This document shows, piece by piece, positions 34,899-44,821 of a stretch of DNA of 64,000 nt. The stretch comes from Paraburkholderia largidicola (lineage in GTDB: Bacteria > Pseudomonadota > Gammaproteobacteria > Burkholderiales > Burkholderiaceae), in the NCBI RefSeq assembly GCF_013426895.1, contig NZ_AP023175.1, forward strand, positions 2,356,001 through 2,420,000, read 5' to 3'. The notes beneath the pieces are model-generated. The model saw only the letters and a list, made by a program, of their open reading frames with translations, did no database searches and had not been told where the DNA came from. Both the position numbers and the translations under genes were made by a program. Position 1 is the first letter of the stretch. Each line of letters opens with the position of its first letter.

Positions 34899-35678
34899 TC
34901 ATCCGATGATGCTCACGCCGCCGTCGACGAACACCGTGTTGCCCGTCATGCGGCGCGCGTAGGGCGTCGCCAGGAACGCGCAAGTGTAGCCGACGTCCAT
35001 GATGTCGACCAGTTCGCCGATGGGGGCGCGCTCGGCGGCTTCGTTGAGCAGCAGATCGAAGTCCTTCAGTCCCGACGCGGCGCGCGTCTTCAACGGTCCA
35101 GGCGAAATGGGATGCACGCGAATGCGCTTCGGACCGAGCTCATGCGCCAGGTAGCGGCACGACGCTTCGAGCGCGGCCTTCACGGGCCCCATCAGATCGT
35201 AGTTCGGCACCACGCGCGTCGCACCCAGATAACTCATGGCGAACAGCGAGCCGCCGTCGTCCATCAGCGGCGCGGCGAGGCGCGCCATGCGGATGAACGA
35301 GTGGCACGAAATGTCCATCGCCACCGAAAAGCCTTCCGCCGAGCTGTTCAGCAGGCCGCCTTGCAGATCGGCCTTCGGCGCGAACGCGATCGAATGCACG
35401 GCGACATCGAGCCGTCCCCACGTCGCGCGGATTTCATCGAACACGGCTTCGAGTTCGCCCGGCTTCGATACGTCGAGCGGCAGCAGCAGCGATGCGCCGA
35501 GTTCCTGCGCGAGCGGCTCGACGTATGACTTCGCCTTGTCGTTCAGATAGGTGATCGCGAGTTCGGCGCCAAGCTCGCGGAACGCGCGGGCGCAGCCGTA
35601 CGCGATCGAATGCTCGTTCGCGATGCCGACGACCAGCACCTTGTGTCCCGCCATCACCTGACTCGTTGGCGTGTTCAT
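34899..35678 (-). CDS. fabI: Enoyl-ACP reductase (NADH), FabI
   Basis: A 259-residue short-chain dehydrogenase of the FabI type, reducing enoyl-ACP in fatty acid synthesis. The cofactor loop is VVGIANEHSIAYGCARAF; the catalytic pair is Tyr160 and Lys167 (Y-x6-K in YDLMGPVK), with SYLGATRVVPN before it. GGAGGG precedes the ATG at 35678. Its start is only two bases after the acetate kinase stop, so the two are co-transcribed. This is probably an accessory FabI tied to the phosphotransacetylase/acetate kinase module rather than the main one. Confidence 0.93.
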   Translation of the reverse strand: MNTPTSQVMAGHKVLVVGIANEHSIAYGCARAFRELGAELAITYLNDKAKSYVEPLAQELGASLLLPLDVSKPGELEAVFDEIRATWGRLDVAVHSIAFAPKADLQGGLLNSSAEGFSVAMDISCHSFIRMARLAAPLMDDGGSLFAMSYLGATRVVPNYDLMGPVKAALEASCRYLAHELGPKRIRVHPISPGPLKTRAASGLKDFDLLLNEAAERAPIGELVDIMDVGYTCAFLATPYARRMTGNTVFVDGGVSIIG

Positions 35679-35680
35679 GC

Positions 35681-36862
35681 TTATCCCTCCAGCCGGCCGA
35701 GCGCGTGCCGGGCGATCATCAGTTCTTCGTTGGTCGGAATCACCCATACGTCGACGGTGCTGGTCGGACTGCTGATGCGCGGACCATGACGCTGGTTCGC
35801 CGCTTCATCGAGCGAGACGCCGAGCCACGCCGCCATCTCGCCCACGCGCTTGCGCACCGGGTCCGCGCGTTCGCCGATGCCTGCCGTGAACACGATCGCG
35901 TCGAGCCCGCCGAGCGCAGCCGCAAGCGAGCCGAGTTCGCGCGAAATGCGATAGCAGAACAGCTCGACGGCTTCAGCGGCCTTCGGATCGTCGCTCGCGA
36001 GCAGCGTGCGCATGTCGCTGGAAATGCCGGACACGCCGAGCAGGCCGGAGCGCTTGTAGAGCAGCGATTCGATCGCGCGCGCATCCATGTTCGCTTCTTC
36101 GAGCATCCACAACACGACACCGGGATCGAGGCTGCCCGAGCGCGTGCCCATCACGAGTCCTTCGACGGCCGTGAAGCCCATCGTGCTCGCGATGCTTTTG
36201 CACTGGTCGAAGGCCGTCATGCTCGCGCCGTTGCCCAGATGCAGCACGACGGTTTTGCCTTTCGCGGCGCGCTCGTCGATTTGCGGCAGCACGCTTGCGA
36301 TGTATTCGTACGACAGCCCGTGAAAACCATAGCGCCGCACGCCGCGCTCCGTGATGTCGGGCGGCAACGCGAAGCGCGTCGCGACGGCAGGCTGCGTGTG
36401 GTGAAACGCCGTATCGAAGCACGCGATCTGCGGCACCTGCGCATTGCGCGCCATGATCGAACGGATGACGGCGAGATTGTGCGGCTGATGCAGCGGCGCA
36501 AGCGGCACGAGCGCTTCGAGATCCTGCATCACCTGCGCATCGACGCGCACGGGCTTCGAATACTTGTCGCCGCCATGCACGACGCGATGGCCGACCGCGA
36601 GGAGTGTTGCGCGCCCCTCGCCATGGCTGCGTAGCCAGTCGAGCAGAAATGCCGTCGCATCGTCGTGCCCGAGGCGCTCGCCTTCGGGCCAGCGTTTGTC
36701 TTCGATGACTTCGCCGTTTTGCCGCTTCGCGGTGAAGCGCGGGTTCGTGTAGATCTCTTCGATCTTGCCGCCCGCAATGGGTTCGAGCTGTGCGCCTTTC
36801 GCTTCGAACGCATGAAACTTGATGCTCGACGAACCCGCGTTGATGACGAGGATGACGTCCAT
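35681..36862 (-). CDS. ackA: Acetate kinase
   Basis: A 393-residue acetate/propionate kinase converting acyl phosphate and ADP to acid and ATP. Motifs: VINAGSSSIKFHAFE at the N terminus, HRVVHGG, FDTAFHHT, GFHGLSYEY, HLGNGASM, GTRSGSLDPG, and FTAGIGERA near the C terminus. It lies 19 bases after the phosphotransacetylase gene, completing a Pta-AckA pair that makes ATP from acyl-CoA when respiration is limited. Confidence 0.95.
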   Translation of the reverse strand: MDVILVINAGSSSIKFHAFEAKGAQLEPIAGGKIEEIYTNPRFTAKRQNGEVIEDKRWPEGERLGHDDATAFLLDWLRSHGEGRATLLAVGHRVVHGGDKYSKPVRVDAQVMQDLEALVPLAPLHQPHNLAVIRSIMARNAQVPQIACFDTAFHHTQPAVATRFALPPDITERGVRRYGFHGLSYEYIASVLPQIDERAAKGKTVVLHLGNGASMTAFDQCKSIASTMGFTAVEGLVMGTRSGSLDPGVVLWMLEEANMDARAIESLLYKRSGLLGVSGISSDMRTLLASDDPKAAEAVELFCYRISRELGSLAAALGGLDAIVFTAGIGERADPVRKRVGEMAAWLGVSLDEAANQRHGPRISSPTSTVDVWVIPTNEELMIARHALGRLEG

Positions 36863-36881
36863 GCCACTCCCTCAAGACGTG

Positions 36882-37829
36882 TCAAACGATGGCGGAAGAG
36901 GGTTGCTCGCGCCGCGCGAGCGCGACCATCGACGCAACGGCGCACGAAGCGAGCCGCGTGATGACGGAATCCGCGCGGCTCGTGAGAATGATGGGCACCT
37001 TCGCGCCGAGCACGATGCCGGCGGCGTCTGCGCCCGCGAGGAACGTGAGGCTTTTTGCGAGCATGTTGCCCGCTTCGAGATCGGGCACGACGAGCACGTT
37101 CGCATGGCCCGCGACGGGCGACTCGATGCCCTTGATCTTCGCGGCTTCTTCGTTGATCGCGTTGTCGAGTGCAAGCGGGCCGTCGAGTATGCCGCCCTTG
37201 ATCTGGCCGCGATCGGCCATCTTGCACAGCGCGGCGGCTTCGAGTGTGGACGGGACCTTGGAGTTGACGGTTTCCATTGCCGACAGGATCGCGACGCGCG
37301 CAACGGGAAAACGCAGTGCATGCGCGAGGTCGATGGCGTTCTGCACGATGTCGCGCTTCTCGTCGAGCGTGGGCGTGATGTTGACGGCGGCGTCGGTGAT
37401 GATGAGAGCCTCATCGCGTCCCGGCACGTCCATGATGAAGCAATGGCTCACGCGCCGCTCGGTGCGCAGGCCGGTGGCGCGCGCGACGACTTCGCCCATC
37501 AGCTCGTCCGTGTGCAGCGAGCCTTTCATCAGCGCCTGCGCTTTCCCCTCGTGCACGAGTTGCACTGCACGCGCGGCGGCCGCGTGACTATGTTCCGCGT
37601 CGACGATGGGCAGATCGCCCAGATCGAGGTTGCCTTCCTTTGCGGCGGCTTCGATTTTCGCGCGCGGGCCGACGAGTATCGGCGCGATCAGTTTCAGGCG
37701 CGCGGCTTCGACGACAGCCGACAGCGAATCGTGATCGCATGGATGCGCAACGGCCGTAGGCGTCGGCGGAAGCGTGGCGGCAAAGGCGACCAGACGCTCG
37801 TATTTCTCGCGCTTGTGTTCCATCTTCAA
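36882..37829 (-). CDS. Phosphate acetyl/butyryltransferase
   Basis: A 315-residue phosphotransacylase converting acyl-CoA and phosphate to acyl phosphate. It has only the catalytic PTA_PTB domain: LIAPILVGPRAKIEAAA, ALMKGSLHTDELM, SHCFIMDVPGRDEALIITDAAVNI, KVPSTLEAAALCKMADRGQI and ANVLVVPDLEAGNML. Many Burkholderia homologues have an N-terminal MaoC hydratase domain, which is absent here. It feeds the adjacent acetate kinase. Confidence 0.92.
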   Translation of the reverse strand: MKMEHKREKYERLVAFAATLPPTPTAVAHPCDHDSLSAVVEAARLKLIAPILVGPRAKIEAAAKEGNLDLGDLPIVDAEHSHAAAARAVQLVHEGKAQALMKGSLHTDELMGEVVARATGLRTERRVSHCFIMDVPGRDEALIITDAAVNITPTLDEKRDIVQNAIDLAHALRFPVARVAILSAMETVNSKVPSTLEAAALCKMADRGQIKGGILDGPLALDNAINEEAAKIKGIESPVAGHANVLVVPDLEAGNMLAKSLTFLAGADAAGIVLGAKVPIILTSRADSVITRLASCAVASMVALARREQPSSAIV

Positions 37830-37911
37830 TGCCCTCGTAGATGATGCGAACGGAGTGCCTGTCGCGCGCGGCGGACTGTCACCGTCCGCTCGCGCACGCG
37901 GATGCCATCTG

Positions 37912-40197
37912 TCATTCGACCTGCTGCCGCGCGGGCTCCGCGCGTCGCGAGGCTTTTTTCTTCGATGCCGATTCGAAGATGGTCAGAATGCGTGCAAGAT
38001 CGGCGCGCTCGTGCTCGTCGAGCGGCAGCATCGTGCTGAGCTTGTCGATGTCGCGCGCGGCGTTGCGGATGTTGTCGGTCGGCGCGCTGGCGAGCAGGCC
38101 AGGCAATGCGTCGATTGCCGCTTCGCTGTCGAGGCGCAGCAGCGCGGCCTGTTCGCGCACGACATGCTTGAACGACAGAATGCCGTGATCCGACAGCCTG
38201 CTCAGCATTTCGCGCGCGAGGTTGAAGCGCCGCTCGTCCGCTTCGCCATGCGTGCGCCGCACGTACAGCAGCGCGCGCACGCTCGCTTCGACGAGTCCGC
38301 CTTCCGTCATGTCGTGGCGCAGACGTTCGTGCTCCGCGACGATCGACGCTTCGCGTTCCTCGGTGTCGCCGGGTTCCGTCAACGCAGCGTCCGTTTCGCT
38401 GTCGCTGCGCGGCGGAAGGCCCGCGAAGGCTTGCAGCCACGGCGCGCCATAGACGGTTTCGAAAAGCTGCTCGACGGCGGCGTCGCGCATGTCGCGATAG
38501 AAATCGAACGACGCGATGACGGCATCCGACATGGCCGTCTGCATCTGCAGGAACGGATTGTCGGCCGCGACGGGCGCGCGCGCTTCCTTCACGCTTTCGG
38601 CCGCCTGCGCAACGGACGACGCAAACGGATTGCGATCGGACCAGAGTTCGTACGTGACGCGCAGCGGATGCAGCTTGCTCGAAAGATCCGCTGTCCACGG
38701 CGTCGTGCATGCGCGCACCCACGGCTGCATGAAGCTGCGATACAGCCCGAGATTGACGCGCGACAGATACGCGGCCGTGGCGAAGCGCCGGTTGCTTTCG
38801 GGGTCGGGCTGCACGATCGCCCGCACGTCGGCGATGGTGCGCGAAGAAATGGACAGCACGAACTGGCCTTGCACGAGGTCCGCGTGCGGCGTCGCATCCG
38901 TCTTCGCGCCCATGTGCGCTTCGTAGATGCCCGACGGCAGCAGGTCGATCAGATCGATATTGCTGACGAACTCACGGTGCTCCTTCTTCCCCGTGCTGCT
39001 CGACACGAAGATGCCGAGATGGCCGATGCTGTCGTGCGTCGCGTAGACGATGGTCTGGTCGTGGCCGAGGAGATCGGCGTCGTCGCGATAGAGATCGGTG
39101 ATCCAGCCGAGCGCTTGCGGCGGCGGCGTGATGTTGTCGCCATACGAGCAGAACACGACGATAGGCGAACGGATATTGCGCAGATCGAGCCGCACGCCTT
39201 CCGACGTCACGATCTCGCCGCTGACGAAGCGGTTGCCGACAAACAGGTTGTCGACGATGTACTGCATTTCGCCTGCGTTCAGGAACACGTGGCCGCCCCA
39301 ATACTTCTCGAAGCCGAGGTAGCGCGGACCTTCCGTGTCGATGTTCGCGTACAGGTTGTACTGCTTGGTCCACAGCGTGTTCGCCGGGTTCAGGTTCTCG
39401 AAGTTCTGCACGAGCCACGCGCCGTCGAAGCGGCCATCGCCGAGATCGCCCGTGAGCGCCGTCAGCCAAGAGCCGCCGAGCATGCCGCCCGAATAGCGCA
39501 TCGGGTTCTTGCCGCGCCAGCCGGCCCAGTACGACACGGGTGCGCCCGCGACGACGATCGGCCCGAACAGCTCGGGGCGCATCGAGGCTGTCATCAGCAC
39601 TTGCCAGCCTGCCTGGCAGTTGCCGATCACGGCGGGTTTGCCGGGGCTGTGAGGGTGTAGCTCGATGACTTTTTCGAGGAACGCGGCTTCCGCGTGCATC
39701 ACGTCTTCGACCGTTTGTCCCGGCACGGGGTCGGGCAGGAAGCCGATGAAGTAGCAGGGATGGCCCGCGCGCAATGCCGAGCCGATTTCGCTGTCGCGCT
39801 TGAAGCCGCCGATGCCCGGCCCGTGTCCCGCGCGCGGATCGACGACCACGAACGGTCGCAGCCGGCCGGGATCGTGTCCTTCCACAAGGTCGCGGTCGGG
39901 CTTCAGATCATCCGGCGCGACGATGCGCACGAGACCGTAGTTGACGGGACGCGGCAGCGTGCGGCCATCGATGATGAGCTCGGTGTCGAAGTCGAGCACG
40001 TTGGGCACGCGCTCCTGCATGTGCGACTGATACTGATTGCCGCGTTCGCGCATCACGTCGGCGAACAGCACGCTGCGCTGCCATGCGTCGACGGCGTAGG
40101 CGTAGCCTTGCGCGAACAGATTGCCGGGCATCGATGCGAAGGGCATCGAAGGCGCGAATGTTTCAGGTGCAGCGAAGTTCGGTTGAGACTGATTCAT
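37912..40197 (-). CDS. DUF3141 alpha/beta-hydrolase protein, PHA synthase-like
   Basis: A 761-residue cytosolic protein of the DUF3141 family. The N-terminal two thirds is an alpha/beta hydrolase like polyhydroxyalkanoate synthase, with Cys194 as probable nucleophile in IGNCQAGW (the PhaC lipase-box form), Asp in SYGDNITPPPQ and His in HDSIGHLG. The C-terminal ~200 residues are helical and charged. It is the first gene of the operon that continues with phosphotransacetylase, acetate kinase and FabI. The natural substrate is unknown; an acyl-CoA or 3-hydroxyacyl substrate is likely from fold and neighbours. Confidence 0.88.
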   Translation of the reverse strand: MNQSQPNFAAPETFAPSMPFASMPGNLFAQGYAYAVDAWQRSVLFADVMRERGNQYQSHMQERVPNVLDFDTELIIDGRTLPRPVNYGLVRIVAPDDLKPDRDLVEGHDPGRLRPFVVVDPRAGHGPGIGGFKRDSEIGSALRAGHPCYFIGFLPDPVPGQTVEDVMHAEAAFLEKVIELHPHSPGKPAVIGNCQAGWQVLMTASMRPELFGPIVVAGAPVSYWAGWRGKNPMRYSGGMLGGSWLTALTGDLGDGRFDGAWLVQNFENLNPANTLWTKQYNLYANIDTEGPRYLGFEKYWGGHVFLNAGEMQYIVDNLFVGNRFVSGEIVTSEGVRLDLRNIRSPIVVFCSYGDNITPPPQALGWITDLYRDDADLLGHDQTIVYATHDSIGHLGIFVSSSTGKKEHREFVSNIDLIDLLPSGIYEAHMGAKTDATPHADLVQGQFVLSISSRTIADVRAIVQPDPESNRRFATAAYLSRVNLGLYRSFMQPWVRACTTPWTADLSSKLHPLRVTYELWSDRNPFASSVAQAAESVKEARAPVAADNPFLQMQTAMSDAVIASFDFYRDMRDAAVEQLFETVYGAPWLQAFAGLPPRSDSETDAALTEPGDTEEREASIVAEHERLRHDMTEGGLVEASVRALLYVRRTHGEADERRFNLAREMLSRLSDHGILSFKHVVREQAALLRLDSEAAIDALPGLLASAPTDNIRNAARDIDKLSTMLPLDEHERADLARILTIFESASKKKASRRAEPARQQVE

Positions 40198-40593
40198 GGT
40201 CGCATCTGCTCCCTCAAAGGGTCGGCGCCACGGTCTCATGCGAGGCTCACATGCAAACGCGATGCGTGCATGAAGCGCTTACCCGACGCGCGAGCATCGT
40301 CGCAATGAGTCGCGCGGCCTGAAACCAGGGCGAGACTTCAACGCGCCTCGACGAGGCGCGGCTTCGATCAAGATCAGCGAAAAAAATGGCAGAAGCATGA
40401 CGCATTGATGAATGCCAACATCGGACACGCAGGCTGCGCGACCCGGTGCTTGTTGCATTGCGTCAACAACCCAGTGTAGGTCGGGATGATTTTTCTGGCA
40501 ATCTGAAATATGCCGGAGTGGGTGGGTGGAACAAAAGCAATGACATCGATCAAGGCGACTGCATTGTTCGCCTCGATCGATGTTCTTGAATCA
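40198..40593. promoter_or_regulatory. Upstream region of the DUF3141 operon
   Basis: About 400 bases without a gene. TCGATCAAGATCAG (40364-40377) matches the FNR/ANR box TTGAT-N4-ATCAA at 8 of 10 positions and would fit low-oxygen control. An 8-bp hairpin CGCGCCTC/GAGGCGCG (40342-40360) is next to it. A longer imperfect hairpin near 40543-40587 may end transcription of the acyl-CoA dehydrogenase gene. Confidence 0.3.
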
Positions 40594-41748
40594 CTAGCGG
40601 CTGGCGTCGCGGATCATGTTGCGCGCGATCACCAGTTGCTGGATCTGCGTTGTGCCTTCGTAGATGCGGAACAGGCGCACGTCGCGATAAAAGCGTTCGA
40701 CGGCATACTCGGACACATACCCCGCGCCGCCGTGAATCTGCACCGCGCGATCCGCGACGCGTCCGCACATCTCCGACGCGAACAGCTTGCAGCACGACGC
40801 TTCCGTCGATACGTCCTGTTTGTCGTCGCGGCGGCGCGCGGCATCGAGCACCATCGAGCGCGCGGCGTAGATTTCCGCGCGGCTGTCGGCGAGCATGGCT
40901 TGCACGAGCTGGAACTCGGCGATCGGCTGGCCGAACTGCTTGCGCTCCATCGCATAACGCAGCGCATCGTCGAGCATGCGTTCGGCTGCGCCGACGCAGA
41001 TCGCCGAGATATGCAGGCGGCCTTTGTCGAGCACCTTCATCGCCGTCTTGAAGCCGACGCCTTCCTTGCCGCCGATGATGTTCGCCGCGGGCACGCGGCA
41101 GTTCTCGAAGATGACGTCGCAGGTATGCGCGCCTTTCTGGCCCATCTTCTTGTCGATCTTGCCGAGCGACAGTCCGGGCGTGCCTTTCTCGACGATGAAC
41201 GCCGAGATGCCGCCTGCGCCCTTGATCTCGGGGTTGGTGCGCGCCATCACCGTGTAGACGCCCGCTTCGGGCGCATTGGTAATGAAGCGCTTGGTACCGT
41301 TGATCACGTAATGGTCGCCGTCGCGCACGGCCGTCGTGCGCAGCGACGCGGCATCCGAACCCGAGCCCGGCTCCGTCAACGCGAACGATGCGATCAGTTC
41401 GCCCGATGCGAGCTTCGGCAGATAGTAGTGCTTCTGCTCGTCGGTGCCGTCGATGATGAGCCCTTGCGAGCCGATGCCGTTGTTCGTGCCGATCAGCGAA
41501 CGGAACGCAGGCGAAGTCCTCGCGATCTCGAATGCGGCGAGCACTTCTTCTTCCATCGTCAGTCCGAGGCCGCCGTATTCCTCGGGAATCGACAGCCCGA
41601 AGAGACCCAGTTCGCGCATCTCGCCGACGATGCCGGCGGGGATTTCATCCGTTTCGGCGACTTCGTTTTCGGCGGGCACGAGACGCTCGCGCACGAAGCG
41701 CGACAGCGAATCGAGAAGAATGGACAGTGTTTCCTGATCGCGGATCAT
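40594..41748 (-). CDS. Acyl-CoA dehydrogenase
   Basis: A 384-residue FAD-dependent acyl-CoA dehydrogenase. FALTEPGSGSDAAS is the flavin-contact motif, ERKQFGQPIAEFQLVQAMLAD the core helix, and RIYEGTTQIQQLVIAR supplies the catalytic Glu (near 366). Substrate chain length cannot be told. The IclR gene lies upstream on the same strand and may regulate it; the DUF3141 operon is downstream on the same strand, about 400 bases away. Confidence 0.93.
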   Translation of the reverse strand: MIRDQETLSILLDSLSRFVRERLVPAENEVAETDEIPAGIVGEMRELGLFGLSIPEEYGGLGLTMEEEVLAAFEIARTSPAFRSLIGTNNGIGSQGLIIDGTDEQKHYYLPKLASGELIASFALTEPGSGSDAASLRTTAVRDGDHYVINGTKRFITNAPEAGVYTVMARTNPEIKGAGGISAFIVEKGTPGLSLGKIDKKMGQKGAHTCDVIFENCRVPAANIIGGKEGVGFKTAMKVLDKGRLHISAICVGAAERMLDDALRYAMERKQFGQPIAEFQLVQAMLADSRAEIYAARSMVLDAARRRDDKQDVSTEASCCKLFASEMCGRVADRAVQIHGGAGYVSEYAVERFYRDVRLFRIYEGTTQIQQLVIARNMIRDASR

Positions 41749-41826
41749 CGTTTTACCTGTGTGCTATGACGCGGTTCGCCTGTCGCGTTCGCATGAACGC
41801 GCGATGCGCGCCGCGCCGGTTCTTCT

Positions 41827-42693
41827 TCATCGCCGCCCGATGGCGGCCTCCACTCGTTTGACAAGACCCGCGAGGCGCGGCCCGATGTCGTTCTCCAGCT
41901 TGTCGCGGCTCAGCACGAAGGCAGGCCCGCCGCAATTGAAGGCCATCTGCGTGCCGTCGGGCGCCGTGAACGGCACGCCGACGCTCGCGATGTCCGCATC
42001 CCAGTCGCCATATGACAGGCAGAAGCCGCGCGTGGCGTAATCCTTTATTGCTTCGTCGATGCCGCTTTCGATGCGCGTCCAGGCGGTTTCGTCCTGCGCG
42101 CGCACCTGGTCGAGCACCGCGTTGCGTTCGGCATCGGTGGCGGCGGCGAGATACGCGCGGCCCATCGATGTCGTCGCAATTGGCAGGCGCGTGCCGATGC
42201 TGCGCATCACCGTGATCGGCGCGCTGCTGCGCACCCATTCGACGTACATCATCGACAGCCGGTCGCGCACGCCGATCGCGACCGAGCATCCTGCATATTC
42301 GGCGAGTTCCTGCATCACCGGGCGCGCGAGGTCGCGAATGTCGAGGTTCGACAACATCGCGTAGCCGAGCGACAGCACACCCGTGCCGAGGCTGTACTTG
42401 CCGAGCGCTTCCTCGTAGCGCAAATAGCCGAGCTTCGCGAGCGTGCCGGCGAGCCGCGCGACGGTGCCCTTGGGCAAGCCGGTTCGACGCGCCAGTTCGG
42501 TCAGGCCGAGATGCCGTTCCTTCAGGCCGAAACAGCGCAGCAACTCCAGTCCGCGCGCCAGTGCGGTAACGAACTCGCGATCCGTTTCATACGGCTCGTT
42601 GTCGAAACGCGCGATATCGCGGTGCTCTTGCGGCTGCTTCGGACGCATGTCGCGCTTGTCTCCTGCCTTGGTACTTCGGGCGAATGCTGTCAT
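41827..42693 (-). CDS. IclR-family transcriptional regulator
   Basis: A 288-residue IclR regulator: N-terminal winged HTH (LGLTELARRTGLPKGTVARLAGTL) and a C-terminal effector domain with LPIATTSMGRAYLAA and ICL-type Cys (RGFCLSYGDWDADIASVGVPF). This subgroup commonly controls aromatic or acyl-CoA catabolism. ATG at 42693 has CGGAG about ten bases upstream; starts at 42738 and 42648 are also possible. Confidence 0.9.
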   Translation of the reverse strand: MTAFARSTKAGDKRDMRPKQPQEHRDIARFDNEPYETDREFVTALARGLELLRCFGLKERHLGLTELARRTGLPKGTVARLAGTLAKLGYLRYEEALGKYSLGTGVLSLGYAMLSNLDIRDLARPVMQELAEYAGCSVAIGVRDRLSMMYVEWVRSSAPITVMRSIGTRLPIATTSMGRAYLAAATDAERNAVLDQVRAQDETAWTRIESGIDEAIKDYATRGFCLSYGDWDADIASVGVPFTAPDGTQMAFNCGGPAFVLSRDKLENDIGPRLAGLVKRVEAAIGRR

Positions 42694-42949
42694 GTCGCTC
42701 AACTCCGTGTCAATCGCCTGTGCCGATAGGGTTCGCATAGCGGACCATTGTAGAGCGAGGTCGATGGATCCGCTAGTTGGCCGTGCGGGGCGATCTGGCG
42801 TGGGATTCGTGGCTATTGTGAGATAGCTGATGACGCGGAATTGGCGGGGTTAACCACTAAAGATTCCGCGACGCGCAGATGGGCGATGGCGCGTACGCGA
42901 GCGAATTGATTCATGTTGGTGGTTCGCAATGCGGACCAAATTATGAAGA

Positions 42950-43834
42950 CTACCAGGTCCGGATCGCAGGCTGCGTGTTGTCCCTCGGCGAACCGCCCGG
43001 GCCATAGGGATCGGGGTTGCCGAAGCGCGACATCGTTCCATTCGTCCGTGCGCGACTGAGTTCGTCACGCACCTGGGCGCGTGTCTTCGGGCCGTCGCTG
43101 GGTGCGGCGGCGGGCGGCGGAGCAGGGGGCTCATGGATTTGCGCTGTCGATGGCCCGGCGGCGGGTGCCGGCGGCTGCTCGACGGGTTCGGCGGCCGCCG
43201 CCGCCGTGTGCACCGTCGAGGCGATGACCGTTTCAGGCTGCGCATGAGTTTGAAGCGAAGCCGTGTCGGCCGCGTGATCGCTGGCCGTTGCATTGTCGGT
43301 CGCGCTGCCAGAACGGATATCGTTGCGCGGCGTTGCATCGATTGCGGGTTGGTCGCGGGCCGAAGTGTCAGTCACATGACGCGACGTTGCAGGCCGCGCA
43401 CGCGTCGTCTTCACGGAAGTATGGGTACGTGCGGGCGGCTGCGCGGCGCTTGGCTCATCCCGTGTGGCCGCCCGTAATTCGCGCGCCTGCGCTTCGCGTG
43501 CATCCAGTTCCTTTTTCAGCAGCAGCGCTTGCGGCTCGTCACTGCGCATCGTCAGCACCGCGTCGAGCAGCACGTGCGCGGACGCGAGGTCGCCGCGTTG
43601 CAGGCTGTCGTGCACCGCCTGCAGCACGCGTGCGATGCCCGCGTTGCGCGGGTCCTCGATAGGCGCGTCGGGCGTCACGGGACGCGCGGCGGACGACAGG
43701 GCGCTATCGACCCGTCCGTCCGCATCCTTCGCTGCCGATTCGCGATTGCCGAACCGAAGCCCGAGCGTCGCAAGGGCCAGCGCGCCGATCAGCAGGCCGC
43801 CCGCAACGAACATTCTGTTGGACTCACTCAACAT
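42950..43834 (-). CDS. Membrane-anchored Pro/Ala-rich protein with DUF4148-like tail
   Basis: A 294-residue protein: one N-terminal membrane helix (MFVAGGLLIGALALATLGLR), a short helical region about 60-115 (ARVLQAVHDSLQRGDLASAH, as in TPR-like proteins), a long disordered Thr/Pro/Ala-rich middle, and a C-terminal TRAQVRDELSRARTNGTM that resembles the DUF4148 core common in Burkholderia periplasmic proteins. AAGGGAAG precedes the ATG at 43834. Function unknown. Confidence 0.65.
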   Translation of the reverse strand: MLSESNRMFVAGGLLIGALALATLGLRFGNRESAAKDADGRVDSALSSAARPVTPDAPIEDPRNAGIARVLQAVHDSLQRGDLASAHVLLDAVLTMRSDEPQALLLKKELDAREAQARELRAATRDEPSAAQPPARTHTSVKTTRARPATSRHVTDTSARDQPAIDATPRNDIRSGSATDNATASDHAADTASLQTHAQPETVIASTVHTAAAAAEPVEQPPAPAAGPSTAQIHEPPAPPPAAAPSDGPKTRAQVRDELSRARTNGTMSRFGNPDPYGPGGSPRDNTQPAIRTW

Positions 43835-44067
43835 CGCGCTTCCCTTCAGGTCTATCCCGCACACGTCGACACACGCGCCGCTACACGCACGCGTATTCCG
43901 CAGACAAAAAAAGCGCGAGCTGCGCTCGTATGCATTACGAGTTGTAGCAGCAATTGGATGCAGCAACGCGGGCAAAAAAAATCTGGCGCGCGGGATTCGT
44001 CACAGGTTTGACTGATGTGCCGCCATTTTCCAGTAGCATGGCGCCAACGCGTTTTTCGGGGATGCGC

Positions 44068-44790
44068 ATGGGTTATCTGTTGGTTCTCGCCGTCGGCCTC
44101 GCGGCGGGCACGCTGAGCGGCGTGATCGGCACGGGCTCGTCGATGATGCTGATGCCCGTGCTCGTGATGCTGTACGGTCCGCAGCAGGCGGTGCCCGTCA
44201 TGGCGATCGCGGCCATCATGGGCAATTTCGGCAAGGTCCTCGCGTGGTGGCGGGAGATCGACTGGCGCGCCTGCGGCGCGTACTGTTCGACCGCCGTGCC
44301 GGCCGCGGCGCTCGGCGTGCGCACGCTGCTCGCGCTGCCGCCGCATGCCGTCGAGATCGCGCTCGGCCTCTTCTTCGTCGCGATGGTGCCGGTACGGCGC
44401 TGGCTTGCGCGTCGCTCGGTGCGCTTTTCGCCATGGCACCTGGCGGCGATCGGCGCGCCCGTCGGCTTTCTGACGGGCATCGTCGTGTCGACGGGGCCGA
44501 TCACGGTGCCCGTGTTCATGGGGTATGGCCTCGTGAAAGGCGCGTTTCTCGCGACGGAAGCGGCCGGCTCGCTCGCCGTCTATGCCGCCAAGGTCGCGAC
44601 GTTCAACCACTTCGGCGCGCTGCCGCTGCACGTCGTGCTGGATGGCCTGATCACAGGCTCGGCGCTGATGGTGGGCGCGTTCTGCGCGCGACGCATCGTC
44701 GTGCGCATGAGTCCCGGCACATTCAGGCTCGTCGTGGACGGGCTGATGCTGTCGTCCGGCCTGTCGCTGCTATGGGCGGCGGGACGCTGA
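44068..44790 (+). CDS. TSUP (TauE/SafE) family permease
   Basis: A 240-residue polytopic inner-membrane protein of the TauE/SafE family, with about seven or eight helices. [23 protein letters not shown] and the second-half repeat [22 protein letters not shown] are the paired signature loops. Members export or import sulfite, sulfoacetate or other small organic anions; the substrate is not readable. The ATG at 44068 has GGGG five bases upstream and starts directly in the first helix. Confidence 0.87.
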   Translation: MGYLLVLAVGLAAGTLSGVIGTGSSMMLMPVLVMLYGPQQAVPVMAIAAIMGNFGKVLAWWREIDWRACGAYCSTAVPAAALGVRTLLALPPHAVEIALGLFFVAMVPVRRWLARRSVRFSPWHLAAIGAPVGFLTGIVVSTGPITVPVFMGYGLVKGAFLATEAAGSLAVYAAKVATFNHFGALPLHVVLDGLITGSALMVGAFCARRIVVRMSPGTFRLVVDGLMLSSGLSLLWAAGR

Positions 44791-44821
44791 TCGAACAAGC
44801 TGCAACAGGGAAGGGAACGAC

